Shown here in pieces: positions 53,741 through 62,720 of a DNA stretch of 64,000 nt (the stretch's first letter is position 1; each line of letters begins with the position of its first letter). Position numbers and translations under genes: made by a program. The notes beneath the pieces are model-generated. The model did not search any database. It was not told the origin of the DNA and saw only the letters and a list, made by a program, of their open reading frames with translations. Where the stretch lies: the NCBI GenBank assembly GCA_937873715.1, contig CALMYJ010000004.1:76722-140721 (forward strand), in the 5' to 3' direction. This DNA comes from an uncultured Chitinophagaceae bacterium (lineage in GTDB: Bacteria > Bacteroidota > Bacteroidia > Chitinophagales > Chitinophagaceae).

Positions 53741-54436
53741 ATGAAATATAAACACCTTTTTTTCGATCTCGATCACACCCTCTGGGATTTTGACAGCAAT
53801 GCAAAAGATACACTGGAAGAAGTATATGCTGTTTTCAACCTCGAACAAATTGGCGTGGTGCCTTTTGAAGATTTTTACCGGCTGTATAAAATTCACAACG
53901 ATATATTGTGGGAAAGGTATCATAAGGGCTTTGTTACCGGCGAAGAATTAAAATGGAAAAGGATGTGGCGTACGCTGATTGAGTTTAAAATTGCCAATGA
54001 ACCACTGGCAAAGCAAATGAGTGAAAAATTCCTCGAGATACTGCCTACCAAAAAAGCTTTATTTCCGCATACGATTGAAGTACTGGAATATTTGACTGAA
54101 AAAAATTACCAGTTGCACCTTATCACCAACGGTTTTGAAAAAACACAGAACACCAAACTAAATACCAGTGGGCTGAATAAGTATTTTAATCAGGTGGTTA
54201 CATCCGAATCGAGCAATAGCATTAAGCCACACAAGGAGATTTTTGATTATGCCCTCAATAAAGCAAAGGCACAGTTGCACCACAGTATAATGCTGGGCGA
54301 TAACCTTGAAGCTGATATACAGGGCGCCATGAATGCCGGTATGGATAATATTTTTGTAAACCACCTGCATACCACCACCACGCTTAAGCCTACTTTTACC
54401 GTTACCAGCCTTCAGCAGCTTACCAGTATTTTTTAG
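53741..54436 (+). CDS. yjjG: HAD-family nucleotidase YjjG
   Basis: 231 residues from the ATG at 53741. HAD motif I is F-F-D-L-D-H-T-L-W-D-F, motif II is around L-I-T-N-G-F, and the late acidic motif is M-L-G-D-N-L-E-A-D. YjjG-type enzymes dephosphorylate non-canonical pyrimidine nucleotides and so protect against mutagenic analogues. Stands alone between an SDR gene and a convergent operon. Confidence 0.92.
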   Translation: MKYKHLFFDLDHTLWDFDSNAKDTLEEVYAVFNLEQIGVVPFEDFYRLYKIHNDILWERYHKGFVTGEELKWKRMWRTLIEFKIANEPLAKQMSEKFLEILPTKKALFPHTIEVLEYLTEKNYQLHLITNGFEKTQNTKLNTSGLNKYFNQVVTSESSNSIKPHKEIFDYALNKAKAQLHHSIMLGDNLEADIQGAMNAGMDNIFVNHLHTTTTLKPTFTVTSLQQLTSIF

Positions 54437-54520
54437 CCAGGGGTTGGTTGAAAAACAATTTTGCAGGGCTATATGCAGCAGCGTTTTTTAAGTAATTATT
54501 ATGCTGGTTATATAATAAAA

Positions 54521-54542
54521 AACCCTTCTCAAGGGAAGGGTT
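54521..54542 (-). terminator. Terminator of the CPBP-cdsA-psd-peptide cluster
   Basis: AACCCTTC/GAAGGGTT stem with a 6-nt loop, and on the minus strand a T-run follows. Located 22 nt past the small peptide stop. Confidence 0.82.
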
Positions 54543-54564
54543 AATGTGTTGTACAGCGCAAGGC

Positions 54565-54726
54565 TTATATTTTAGCTGTTTTCTCTTTATCCTTGTCTTT
54601 TTTCTTGCAGCAGCTTTTTTCTTTCTTGCAGCAGGATTTTGATTTTTTGCATTTTTTTCCATCACCGGCAAAGCTGGCACCTGTTACGAGTAAAGCGGCA
54701 ATCGCTAAAAGCATCATTTTTTTCAT
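54565..54726 (-). CDS. Tiny exported Cys/Lys-rich peptide
   Basis: 53 residues from the ATG at 54726. A typical signal peptide (K-K-M-M-L-L-A-I-A-A-L-L-V-T-G-A-S-F-A) precedes a mature chain of about 33 residues made mostly of Lys, Cys, Asp, Glu and Ser, with C-C pairs and K-C/C-K repeats (K-S-C-C-K-K-E-K-S-C-C-K-K). I recognise no defined family. Metal binding or an envelope stress role is possible. It follows psd by 82 nt and precedes the terminator. A longer upstream frame adds no signal-like sequence and is rejected. Confidence 0.65.
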   Translation of the reverse strand: MKKMMLLAIAALLVTGASFAGDGKKCKKSKSCCKKEKSCCKKKDKDKEKTAKI

Positions 54727-54808
54727 ATCAATACTTGTTTTTTTTGAACTATAATAACGTAAAAGTAAAGGCTTCATTGCCTGCAGCCAAGAGCTAACTG
54801 TTAAAGTT

Positions 54809-55465
54809 TTATAAGCTGGCAATTACGGTTACACCACCTTGTACTTTTTGGTTCAATTCTACATGTATTTTAGTGCCAATAGGCAGCAGCAAATCTACAC
54901 GGCTGCCAAATTTTATAAAACCCATTTCATCAGTTTGCCTTACCTGCTGGCCTGCCTGCAAATAATTTACAATACGCTTTGCTAATGCGCCGGCAATTTG
55001 TTTTACCAGTACTTCTGTTCCGTCTTTACGGATTACCACGCTGTGTCTTTCGTTTTCGGTAGAGGATTTTGGGTGCCAGGCCACTAAATATTTGCCTTTG
55101 TGATACTGGTTATACACTACTTCGCCGCTAAGGGGGTTGCGGTTTACATGCACATTAGCAGGGCTCATAAAAATAGATACCTGCAGGCGTTTGGTTCTAA
55201 AATACTCCTCGTCCACCGTTTCTTCAATCACCACCACTTTACCATCAGCAGGGGCTATAATGGCTTTTTCATCTACAGTAAGCCTGCGGTTGGGCACCCT
55301 GAAAAAAGATACCAGGAATAACAGTAAACCCAAAGTGATGAAAAAAAGTATCCAGCCCAATACTGGTAATTGTGCGCCAAGAAAATAAAAATACGTGAAG
55401 TTGATTGCAACAAAAATCATCAACCCAATGGCAATGCTTTTATAACCTTCCCTGTGAACCGTCAT
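54809..55465 (-). CDS. psd: Phosphatidylserine decarboxylase, short type
   Basis: 218 residues with two N-terminal membrane segments, then I-A-P-A-D-G-K-V, F-M-S-P-A-N-V-H-V-N-R and the autocatalytic cleavage site in K-F-G-S-R-V-D, where the Gly-Ser bond splits and Ser becomes the pyruvoyl group. The short family form is about 215 residues. It makes phosphatidylethanolamine from phosphatidylserine. It lies 81 nt downstream of cdsA, so these lipid genes belong together. Confidence 0.94.
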   Translation of the reverse strand: MTVHREGYKSIAIGLMIFVAINFTYFYFLGAQLPVLGWILFFITLGLLLFLVSFFRVPNRRLTVDEKAIIAPADGKVVVIEETVDEEYFRTKRLQVSIFMSPANVHVNRNPLSGEVVYNQYHKGKYLVAWHPKSSTENERHSVVIRKDGTEVLVKQIAGALAKRIVNYLQAGQQVRQTDEMGFIKFGSRVDLLLPIGTKIHVELNQKVQGGVTVIASL

Positions 55466-55484
55466 GCAAAAAATTATTGAACCG

Positions 55485-55492
55485 CAAATGTA
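55485..55492 (-). promoter_or_regulatory. TAnnTTTG promoter element before psd
   Basis: Minus-strand TACATTTG, 19 nt before the psd ATG. psd may therefore be transcribed separately from cdsA. Confidence 0.42.
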
Positions 55493-55546
55493 CAGGAATA
55501 AAGTATATAGCAGCAGATAATGACAAAGGCGGCAAGCCTTAGTATT

Positions 55547-56230
55547 TTAATCCGTCAGGCGTACAAAAAGCCATACAAAAGGTACAGCTACCAGCAGCGA
55601 ATCAAAGCGGTCTAAAAAACCTCCGTGGCCGGGCATAATACTGCCGCTGTCTTTAACCCCGGCAAGGCGTTTTATTTTACTTTCCAGCAAATCGCCGACT
55701 GTGCCAAAAACCGCACATATTGCTGCTATAATAACCGCCGCCCGGTAATCGCCAAATACAAAATGGCCGATTATGCCCATTACTACTATACAAAGCAGTG
55801 CACCGCCGCCGGTTCCTTCCCAGGTTTTTTTGGGCGATATTGTTGAAAAAGGAGTTTTGCCGATTAGCGACCCCACGATATAAGCCATGGTATCATTTAT
55901 CCAGATAGAAAAAATAATAGTACAGGGGATGATATAACCCAGATCGATAAACGCATGCGTCCCTTTGTAAAATATATTATCAAACCTAAGGTCAATCAGC
56001 AGTAGTACCGGAAGGGTAATATACAAGAGGCCCGCCGGGCACCAGGTCAGGTATTTTTCACGATGTACCAGCTTCATCAGTTTTACAAACTCATGCCAGC
56101 AGCCAAAATGTATAATAATAAACAGCACCAGGAAGCTCCACCTGTTCCAAAGTAACCCGGTGAGCATAACGGCTACGAATATAGCAGCTGTAAGGCTCCT
56201 TGTTTTTAAAGTTTGCAGGTTTAGCGCCAT
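55547..56230 (-). CDS. cdsA: Phosphatidate cytidylyltransferase
   Basis: 227-residue polytopic membrane enzyme that makes CDP-diacylglycerol. The family signature is complete near the C-terminus: S-K-I-K-R-L-A-G-V-K-D-S and P-G-H-G-G-F-L-D-R-F-D-S. Somewhat shorter than the usual 260-280 residues; helices are fewer at the N-terminus. Its start overlaps the end of the upstream CPBP gene by 10 nt, indicating coupled translation. Confidence 0.94.
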   Translation of the reverse strand: MALNLQTLKTRSLTAAIFVAVMLTGLLWNRWSFLVLFIIIHFGCWHEFVKLMKLVHREKYLTWCPAGLLYITLPVLLLIDLRFDNIFYKGTHAFIDLGYIIPCTIIFSIWINDTMAYIVGSLIGKTPFSTISPKKTWEGTGGGALLCIVVMGIIGHFVFGDYRAAVIIAAICAVFGTVGDLLESKIKRLAGVKDSGSIMPGHGGFLDRFDSLLVAVPFVWLFVRLTD

Positions 56231-57240
56231 GAATCGTTGTTGGGTTTAACTGTTGGTGCAGCAAAATCGTTATTGAAAGGGCCCTTATCAAAATTATACC
56301 CGGGCAGTAGTACTTCTTCGCCGGGGCGGTCGCTGTTTTTTTGTATTATTTTTTCAAAAAGAAAAAACAGAAAAACGAGTGCGGCGGCAGCCAGTGCTAC
56401 CAGCCATAAGGGAGAAGATTCATCAATTTTTGAAGGGTCAACTTTTTCGCCGGGCTTGGTATACATGTACAGTGCTGTAACAGCAAGGGCATTATTTACA
56501 AAGTGTGCAATAATATTGAGCCAGATATTTCCGCTGCGGTAATACATCCAGCCCAGTACAAAGCCTAAGGCAAAGCGGCTTAAAAACCCCAGGTAAGAGC
56601 CATGTACGGCACTAAAAATAATAGCAGTAAGTACAATGGAGAAAACAGGCATTCTCGTCCACCGGGAAAAAAGGCTTTGCATGGCGCCACGGAAAAGCAC
56701 TTCTTCAAATACGGCAGGCAGCAGGGCAATAACGATTACGGCTACTATATAATCCCAAAAATTATTCATCCTGGCCATTACGGCCACCTGCCTGTTATAG
56801 GATTCTTCGGCAGCTTTAAATTTTTGCAGCATTTCTTTAGACCAGGGGTAGGCCTCAGTTAAATCCTGGAAACCGCTAACTACCGGCAGGCAGGCCAGCA
56901 TCATCAGGATAACCACTATTACGGCGGCGATGCCTGTTTTTTGTGTAAAGCCAAGGTGCAGCAATGGCTTGCGGTGGCATACCCAGGCATATAAAAAAGG
57001 CGGCAGCATAAACAGGAACAGGGTGGATAAAAATTGCGACCAGCGCAACCTTTCGGCATTTTCGGGTACCAGCAGTTTTTTCATGGCTTCGGCGGGGTCT
57101 TTCATGCCAAATAAATCTATCTTACCCATTAGGGGACTAAAACTGGCAATAGCACCCAGTACCAGGCCGGCGCCGGTAAATGCAGCCAGTATACCTAATT
57201 GCCCCCAGTAATTAAATCGTTTTGCAGCGTAATATGCCAT
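56221..57240 (-). CDS. CPBP family intramembrane protease
   Basis: 339 residues, multi-spanning. The ABI/CPBP motifs are E-E-V-L-F-R-G-A (EExxxR) near residue 187, then F-S-A-V-H-G-S and N-I-I-A-H-F-V-N-N, carrying the conserved Glu and His residues. Related to Rce1-type proteases; bacterial roles are often unknown. Overlaps cdsA by 10 nt. Confidence 0.88.
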   Translation of the reverse strand: MAYYAAKRFNYWGQLGILAAFTGAGLVLGAIASFSPLMGKIDLFGMKDPAEAMKKLLVPENAERLRWSQFLSTLFLFMLPPFLYAWVCHRKPLLHLGFTQKTGIAAVIVVILMMLACLPVVSGFQDLTEAYPWSKEMLQKFKAAEESYNRQVAVMARMNNFWDYIVAVIVIALLPAVFEEVLFRGAMQSLFSRWTRMPVFSIVLTAIIFSAVHGSYLGFLSRFALGFVLGWMYYRSGNIWLNIIAHFVNNALAVTALYMYTKPGEKVDPSKIDESSPLWLVALAAAALVFLFFLFEKIIQKNSDRPGEEVLLPGYNFDKGPFNNDFAAPTVKPNNDSWR

Positions 57241-57419
57241 AAAAATTCAAATAGTAATAAGTGCGTAAATTTACAGCCAAATCTATAGGTTTAAAGTTGA
57301 ACTGTTTAAGGATTTAAAGTTGTTGTTACCCGGGGTTAGTTTTATTTTAAAAAATGGTATACCCTTTCTCTTCAACCTTAAACCCTCAGCCTTAACCCTT
57401 AAAACAATAAACTTTCCTC

Positions 57420-58460
57420 ATGCCTTCAATAGGACCGATACAGTTGCCCGAATTTCCCCTGTTGCTTGCTCCCATGGAGGATGTAAGCGATCCGCCTTTT
57501 CGTGCCGTGTGTAAAGATAATGGCGCCGATTTGATGTACACCGAATTTATCAGCAGTGAGGGCCTTATACGGGATGCGATTAAAAGTCGTAAAAAACTTG
57601 ACATCTTTGATTATGAGCGCCCAATAGGCATACAAATTTTTGGCGGCGATGAGGAAAGCCTGGCACTGGCGGCCAAAATTGTAGAAGTTACCAACCCCGA
57701 TTTGCTGGATATCAACTTTGGCTGCCCCGTAAAAAAAGTAGCGCTCAAAGGTGCCGGCGCCGGCGTACTCAGGGATATTGATTTGATGGTGCGGCTTACA
57801 GATGCTGTGGTAAAATCAACATCGCTGCCGGTTACCGTAAAAACAAGGCTGGGCTGGGATGATAACACAAAAAATATTGAAGAAGTAGCCGAGCGCCTGC
57901 AGGATGTGGGTATTAAAGCGCTGGCCATACACGGCCGTACCCGTACACAAATGTATAAAGGCGAGGCAGACTGGACGCTGATTGGAAAAGTTAAAAACAA
58001 TCCACGCATTACCATTCCCATTTTTGGCAATGGCGATATCGACAGCCCCGAAAAAGCGCTGGAATATAAAAAACGCTACGGCGTGGATGGTATTATGATT
58101 GGCCGTGCGGCTATCGGGTATCCCTGGATATTTAATGAAATCAAACATTTTGTACAAACAGGAGAGCACCTGCCACCACCTACCGTGGAAGACAGGGTAG
58201 CAGTGTGTAAAAAACATTTACATAAATCCTACGAATGGAAAGGCCCGGTGGTGGGCATAAACGAAATGCGTCGCCATTATGCTAATTATCTCAAAGGCCT
58301 GCCTAATATTAAAGAGTATCGCAATAAGCTGGTAACACTTAAAGAAGTGCAGGAAATAGATGCGGTGCTGGATGAAATAGGGATAAAATACCGTGGCTTT
58401 GAATTTGCAAAAACAGCCATTGAATTGGTAAACTACCACGAAAAATGCCCGGTGAGTTAA
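57420..58460 (+). CDS. dusB: tRNA-dihydrouridine synthase
   Basis: 346 residues, FMN-binding barrel. L-A-P-M-E-D-V-S-D-P-P-F-R near the N-terminus, N-F-G-C-P-V-K-K-V with the catalytic Cys near residue 102, and H-G-R-T-R-T-Q-M-Y-K-G-E are diagnostic. It reduces uridines in tRNA using NADPH. The DusB subtype is most common in this phylum. Divergent from the CPBP gene, and convergent with the haloperoxidase-like cluster. Confidence 0.95.
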   Translation: MPSIGPIQLPEFPLLLAPMEDVSDPPFRAVCKDNGADLMYTEFISSEGLIRDAIKSRKKLDIFDYERPIGIQIFGGDEESLALAAKIVEVTNPDLLDINFGCPVKKVALKGAGAGVLRDIDLMVRLTDAVVKSTSLPVTVKTRLGWDDNTKNIEEVAERLQDVGIKALAIHGRTRTQMYKGEADWTLIGKVKNNPRITIPIFGNGDIDSPEKALEYKKRYGVDGIMIGRAAIGYPWIFNEIKHFVQTGEHLPPPTVEDRVAVCKKHLHKSYEWKGPVVGINEMRRHYANYLKGLPNIKEYRNKLVTLKEVQEIDAVLDEIGIKYRGFEFAKTAIELVNYHEKCPVS

Positions 58461-58518
58461 ATAGAAAATGTAGTGTTGAATACTTCAGCGTTTTGTTGCC
58501 CAACACAACCGTAATTCT

Positions 58519-60072
58519 TTATTCATCTGCTCCATCCGTTTTAGCCCTTTGCACCGCATAGTTGCCTACACTTTTTCCTGATGCAAGCCCAACTTCACAA
58601 TCGCTTCTGTAATGAATGCCGCCGTATAACCTTGATAATGAAGCTTCGGTAGCCATAGCCGTATAGGCACCCGCCTTTTCTGGAATGATATGCCCGAGTA
58701 TGGTGGCAGCAGCGCCGCTAAATGTGGAATGGCCTGATGTGTAAGCCGGGAAATTTGGGATACCCGTTAATGTTTTTATGACAGGGTTCAACTGGGTAGG
58801 CCTGGGATTAAAATAATAATACTTGGTATCCCAGCATACAATGGCGGCATCCATCAAAGCCATATTAAGCAGTGCCATATTGCGTGCCCACCGCACTTCA
58901 CTAAAGTTTTTGCTGATAAAATCTTCGGCGGCAATAGCGTTCCAGTGGCCGGGTGGTGTATAAGTGCCTATACCATCAGCCCAAAAATGTACGATAGCGG
59001 TTTTTTCTCTTGTTGGTTTTTTAATCATCTGGTACACTTCTTCCGTTTCTTTTTTCATTTGTTCACTGTTTGTAGAAGGAGGGGCGGCTGGCCTTAATGC
59101 AATCACCGTAACTGAATCAAATAAAAAAGGCCGAACCTTTCCAAATAGGGGCAGCATAGGTGGTCGTTTGGGTGTTTCCAGGCTGAGCCAGGGTGTTTCG
59201 CCACGGGCAATAGCATCGTCTTCCAGTTGTTTCCATTGCATGGCATTGCCTGCGGCAGCACCGGCACGGTCTGTTCGGGCACGGGCTACAAATTTTTGCG
59301 CTACAGCACGGCCCAGGGCTTCGCCTGCTTCTATATCGCTGCGTACACAGGCGCCGCATGTAATCATAGCTTTTTTGTGTTCTTCTGCTTTCCGTTGAAT
59401 ATAGTCCTGGTCGCCGGGGAAAAGCAGTTTCATCATTTCAACAGCAGCACCAGCAATTACCGCAGCTTCAGAAGGGTAAGAGGATAGTTCTGATTTTCCG
59501 GAGAGTACTTTTAATGTGGGGTCAACCTCGTATGGCGATGGACGCTGATACAATCTTTTATAATAGTAAGCAGCAACCAGGGCATCGTACTGTGCAGCAC
59601 TCATATAGGCGTAAGCCCTTGCAGAATAGGGAGGATTGGCAAATGGAAACAGCGGGTAGGCTAATGGGTTATTGGCATCCGGGAATGGATAAGTGCCATC
59701 GGGATTTTGATAAGGAGGCAGGTTGTGTTTGGCCACCAGTTCACGCAGTATTTCGTTCCACCGCAGTACAGCGCCGGCACTCCAGTATTTTACACTCCTG
59801 TTTTCTTCAGCAGTTTGTCTTGCCTGGAAGGACTTAATTTCGTTTATCTGCGCCCGGTAGTCGGGGGTATTGGTAGCAGCAGGGGCTGGCAGGGGCACTT
59901 CGCTTGCAGTGGTAAGCAGTATTGTTTTCCAGTCACCGGCGTTCGCATCAATTTTCGCAGGGCTTAATGGTGGAAGGTTGTCTGTTCTGCCAATAATTTC
60001 TTTTTTACAGGAGCTGATGATAAACAGGCTTCCGGCTAATATAAAGAAGGTATACAAAACTATTTTTTTCAT
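58519..60072 (-). CDS. Vanadium-haloperoxidase-like PAP2 lipoprotein
   Basis: 517 residues with a lipobox (F-I-I-S-S-C-K-K). The three vanadate/phosphate motifs are intact: K-Y-Y-Y-F-N-P-R-P (Lys-x6-Arg-Pro), T-S446-G-H448-S, and S-R-L-Y-G-G-I-H-Y-R-S-D (Arg and His six residues apart). The Lys/Arg spacing of 7 and Arg/His spacing of 6 equal those in vanadium chloroperoxidase. It could be a haloperoxidase or an acid phosphatase; sequence alone does not decide. Third gene of the cluster, 1 nt after the barrel gene. Confidence 0.85.
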   Translation of the reverse strand: MKKIVLYTFFILAGSLFIISSCKKEIIGRTDNLPPLSPAKIDANAGDWKTILLTTASEVPLPAPAATNTPDYRAQINEIKSFQARQTAEENRSVKYWSAGAVLRWNEILRELVAKHNLPPYQNPDGTYPFPDANNPLAYPLFPFANPPYSARAYAYMSAAQYDALVAAYYYKRLYQRPSPYEVDPTLKVLSGKSELSSYPSEAAVIAGAAVEMMKLLFPGDQDYIQRKAEEHKKAMITCGACVRSDIEAGEALGRAVAQKFVARARTDRAGAAAGNAMQWKQLEDDAIARGETPWLSLETPKRPPMLPLFGKVRPFLFDSVTVIALRPAAPPSTNSEQMKKETEEVYQMIKKPTREKTAIVHFWADGIGTYTPPGHWNAIAAEDFISKNFSEVRWARNMALLNMALMDAAIVCWDTKYYYFNPRPTQLNPVIKTLTGIPNFPAYTSGHSTFSGAAATILGHIIPEKAGAYTAMATEASLSRLYGGIHYRSDCEVGLASGKSVGNYAVQRAKTDGADE

Positions 60073-60073
60073 A

Positions 60074-61030
60074 TCAGTCTATTTTTTCAGGTTGTTGTTG
60101 TGTGCCGTTCTTTTTTGTTTTTACAAAATCGAGCACATAAAAAATGCCACCATTGTACATAGTACCCTGACCCATATTGCGGCCTGCAATGGCTGTATTG
60201 AAGCCGCCGGTAAGCGACAGGGCATGATTAGCAGTAAGTACATACTTAAAATTAAAGCCTAGCGTAGTGGCATTCATCCGGTTGCTGGGAAAGGGCATAT
60301 TGTTTCGGGAAATATCAAAGCCGCCCAGTGTTGTCCATTTATTCAGCACTGCTTCGGCTATCAGCTTATCGCTGCGCCAGCCAGCACGGAAGTTGAAGCT
60401 GGTGGCATTGGGCATTTCTACCTCGTTGCTCAAAATAAGCTGTGTGGTGTAATAACTGTTACGGTCAATGGTAATATTATCCCGGCCAACATAAGTGCCT
60501 GATGCGGTTATAAAAATATTACCCACCTGGTAATCAAGCATCAGCCTGGCTGAAGCGGTTTTACTGCGCAGGCCGATGGATAGTGGTAGAAAATCTGCAA
60601 CATAATTGGTAAGCGGAAACGAAATGCCGCCAATGGTATATACAGAAAATGTACCCTTACCGATTTCTTTTTCAATGGGCATCCATTTTAAAAAAAGGTT
60701 TAGGTCCTGCACGCCCTGCATGCTGTGCAGCGTGCCTGCAGAGGCTTTTGTTTTTATGTAAGGCACCCCAAATAAAAAATTGAGTTTATCTGTAATACCA
60801 TAGTTGCCCATGATGGAAAACATTTGTGCAGATACAGTTCCAAGATTTTCGTTACTGCGTTTCAGTGTTCCTTCCCAGTAATTGTTCCAACTGGTATAGC
60901 TGTACATGGGGCCGATGCATAGCTGGCGCTTACCCATCATGATGGCGTCGATATCGGTTTGTGCCTTTACCGAATGCGTACCCCAGCTACAACATAAAAC
61001 AACTAGTGTATAAAACAATTTTTGTGTCAT
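60074..61030 (-). CDS. Outer-membrane beta-barrel protein
   Basis: 318 residues with a signal peptide ending at V-K-A-Q. The mature chain alternates polar and hydrophobic/aromatic residues as in a 12-14 strand barrel (for example F-N-F-R-A-G-W, L-G-F-N-F-K-Y-V-L), and resembles MetA/PF13557-type putative transporters. It is placed between two haloperoxidase-like lipoproteins, separated by 1 nt from one and 21 nt from the other. A role in uptake or export of their substrate is inferred. Confidence 0.72.
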   Translation of the reverse strand: MTQKLFYTLVVLCCSWGTHSVKAQTDIDAIMMGKRQLCIGPMYSYTSWNNYWEGTLKRSNENLGTVSAQMFSIMGNYGITDKLNFLFGVPYIKTKASAGTLHSMQGVQDLNLFLKWMPIEKEIGKGTFSVYTIGGISFPLTNYVADFLPLSIGLRSKTASARLMLDYQVGNIFITASGTYVGRDNITIDRNSYYTTQLILSNEVEMPNATSFNFRAGWRSDKLIAEAVLNKWTTLGGFDISRNNMPFPSNRMNATTLGFNFKYVLTANHALSLTGGFNTAIAGRNMGQGTMYNGGIFYVLDFVKTKKNGTQQQPEKID

Positions 61031-61051
61031 GGTGGTGTGTATTTTTTGTGT

Positions 61052-62389
61052 CTATTCGGTTTCGTTTTTTTCAAGTTTTAATTTTCCTGCTACAAGGGTA
61101 CCTACTTTTTTACCATAATCGGTACTTACCAGGCAACTGGGATGAAAATGGATGCCGCCATAAAACCGGGCCAGGTTATTTTCTTCGGCTGCATGGCGAA
61201 AAGATATAAAAGACCGGTTGGCAATGCCAAACTCCAGTTCGCTGGTATCGGTATAGGCAAAATTGTCGCCAAAAGATTTGGTGAGTGTTTCTGCTGCTGC
61301 CGAGGAAACGGTACTGTGGCCGCAGGTATATTCGGGAAATGGCGGTGTTTGTAAAAAAGGCCGCCATTCCGGGTCGATATATTTGTTAATTACTGTTTCG
61401 GGCCTCACCGTATTGCTTCTGAATTTTTCATCCCAGCATTGTATAAATGCGTCGAACATGGCGATGGCGGTAAGGGTGTAAGCGGCTACTGTTTTTCTGA
61501 AACTGGCTTTGGCTTTTTGTGCAGCGATTCCCACAATATTCATCCAGTGCCCCGGCGGTGAAAATTTTTTGGTAACAAACATAACATGCCCGGCCACATT
61601 AAGTTTTCCATTAAGGTCGTCCCAGAATTCGGCAATATGTTTTTGTTCATCAGTAAGGCTGTCCACGGCATTTTTTACCGCTATTACCTGTTGGTAGTAA
61701 GCGCTGTTTTTATCCTTAATATTAAATGGGATAGGCTTTGGTGTTATAAACTGGCTGGCACTGTCCATCACCATTGGGCGTATTTTGTTCCAATGTGGTT
61801 CCAGTGCGCTGGCATAGGCCGGGGGGGTGGGTACCCAGCGGCCGGGCTCATCTGTAACGGTATAGCGTGGGTAACTCCTTGTTTGTGCGTAGTTGTCGTT
61901 TTTACTCCAGGCCAATATGGCTTTACCAACGGTATCGGCATAAGCTATGCTGTTGGCAAATATATCAGCAGGCATGCCTGATTGTTTCGCTGCTTTTTTT
62001 ATACTATCTACATACTCCTGCATGCTGCCTTCGGGAAAGGTTACGGCTTCGCCTACCTTACAAAATGCCAGTAATGCCGCAAACTCATAATCTGTTTGAA
62101 GTGATGTATCCGGGGCAGGTATAGTTGTAAAACCATTTAGCTGGCCTGCCAGCGAATGATATTCCCCCGGGTAGCCGCCGGCAATACATTCGTATGCAGC
62201 GATGTTGGCATAGGCATAATTACGACTTGCAACAATAGGTGGAAACCCAACATGCTTTACCACTTCATTGAGTTCCTTTACTGTTTTGCAATAAGTGAAG
62301 GCATCTTCAAAATATGTTTTTTGGGTAGCCGGGGTTGAGCAGCTAAACATTAATAGCAATACTACAGGCGTGGCAAGTAAATACCTCAT
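61052..62389 (-). CDS. Vanadium-haloperoxidase-like PAP2 lipoprotein with altered motifs
   Basis: 445 residues with a lipobox (L-L-M-F-S-C). Motif 1 is K322-F-R-S-N-T-V-R329-P. Motif 2 reads T-C356-G-H358-S, so the usual Ser of S-G-H is Cys. Motif 3 is A-R-F-Y-G-G-I-H-F-H-P-S, with Arg and His kept but the leading Ser and trailing Asp replaced. The residues that coordinate vanadate or phosphate are thus mostly present, apart from Ser to Cys. It shares layout with the gene at 58519-60072, from which it is diverged. First gene of the minus-strand cluster. Confidence 0.82.
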   Translation of the reverse strand: MRYLLATPVVLLLMFSCSTPATQKTYFEDAFTYCKTVKELNEVVKHVGFPPIVASRNYAYANIAAYECIAGGYPGEYHSLAGQLNGFTTIPAPDTSLQTDYEFAALLAFCKVGEAVTFPEGSMQEYVDSIKKAAKQSGMPADIFANSIAYADTVGKAILAWSKNDNYAQTRSYPRYTVTDEPGRWVPTPPAYASALEPHWNKIRPMVMDSASQFITPKPIPFNIKDKNSAYYQQVIAVKNAVDSLTDEQKHIAEFWDDLNGKLNVAGHVMFVTKKFSPPGHWMNIVGIAAQKAKASFRKTVAAYTLTAIAMFDAFIQCWDEKFRSNTVRPETVINKYIDPEWRPFLQTPPFPEYTCGHSTVSSAAAETLTKSFGDNFAYTDTSELEFGIANRSFISFRHAAEENNLARFYGGIHFHPSCLVSTDYGKKVGTLVAGKLKLEKNETE

Positions 62390-62720
62390 GTAAAGTAGTG
62401 GTGTGTTTTAGAATACAATTGCTGCAATATATCGATACACAATTATGTAGCTAAGGCTAATCCTGCTTTTGGATACAATAGGGCATTATTAGCTGGCAAA
62501 AAAGCGCCACAATTTTTTATCCAATATACTGGGGTCGGTGTTTAAGCATCTTAGTTGTTTCAAAGTGTATGGGATGCCTGCCAGCCGGTATAGTGTACAA
62601 AGTAATTTGGCAGCAGGTTACAGTTATTTGTAATCCGGTAGTGCAAAAAGCAATCGTTAGCATGAGTAATGCTGCACTACAGGCATACCATGCTAATATA
62701 CAAATTGAAGGCAGTGTAAT
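62390..62720. other. Gap between haloperoxidase-like gene and acs
   Basis: 331 nt. No gene, terminator or promoter recognised with confidence; A/T-rich. It should contain the promoter of the haloperoxidase-like cluster and the end of the acs transcript. Confidence 0.55.

Noticed and set aside
54420..54680. 86-codon Lys-rich minus-strand ORF
   Set aside because: It runs across the terminator hairpin at 54521-54542 and lies in another frame of the small secreted peptide; its apparent lysine richness comes from that gene's codons.
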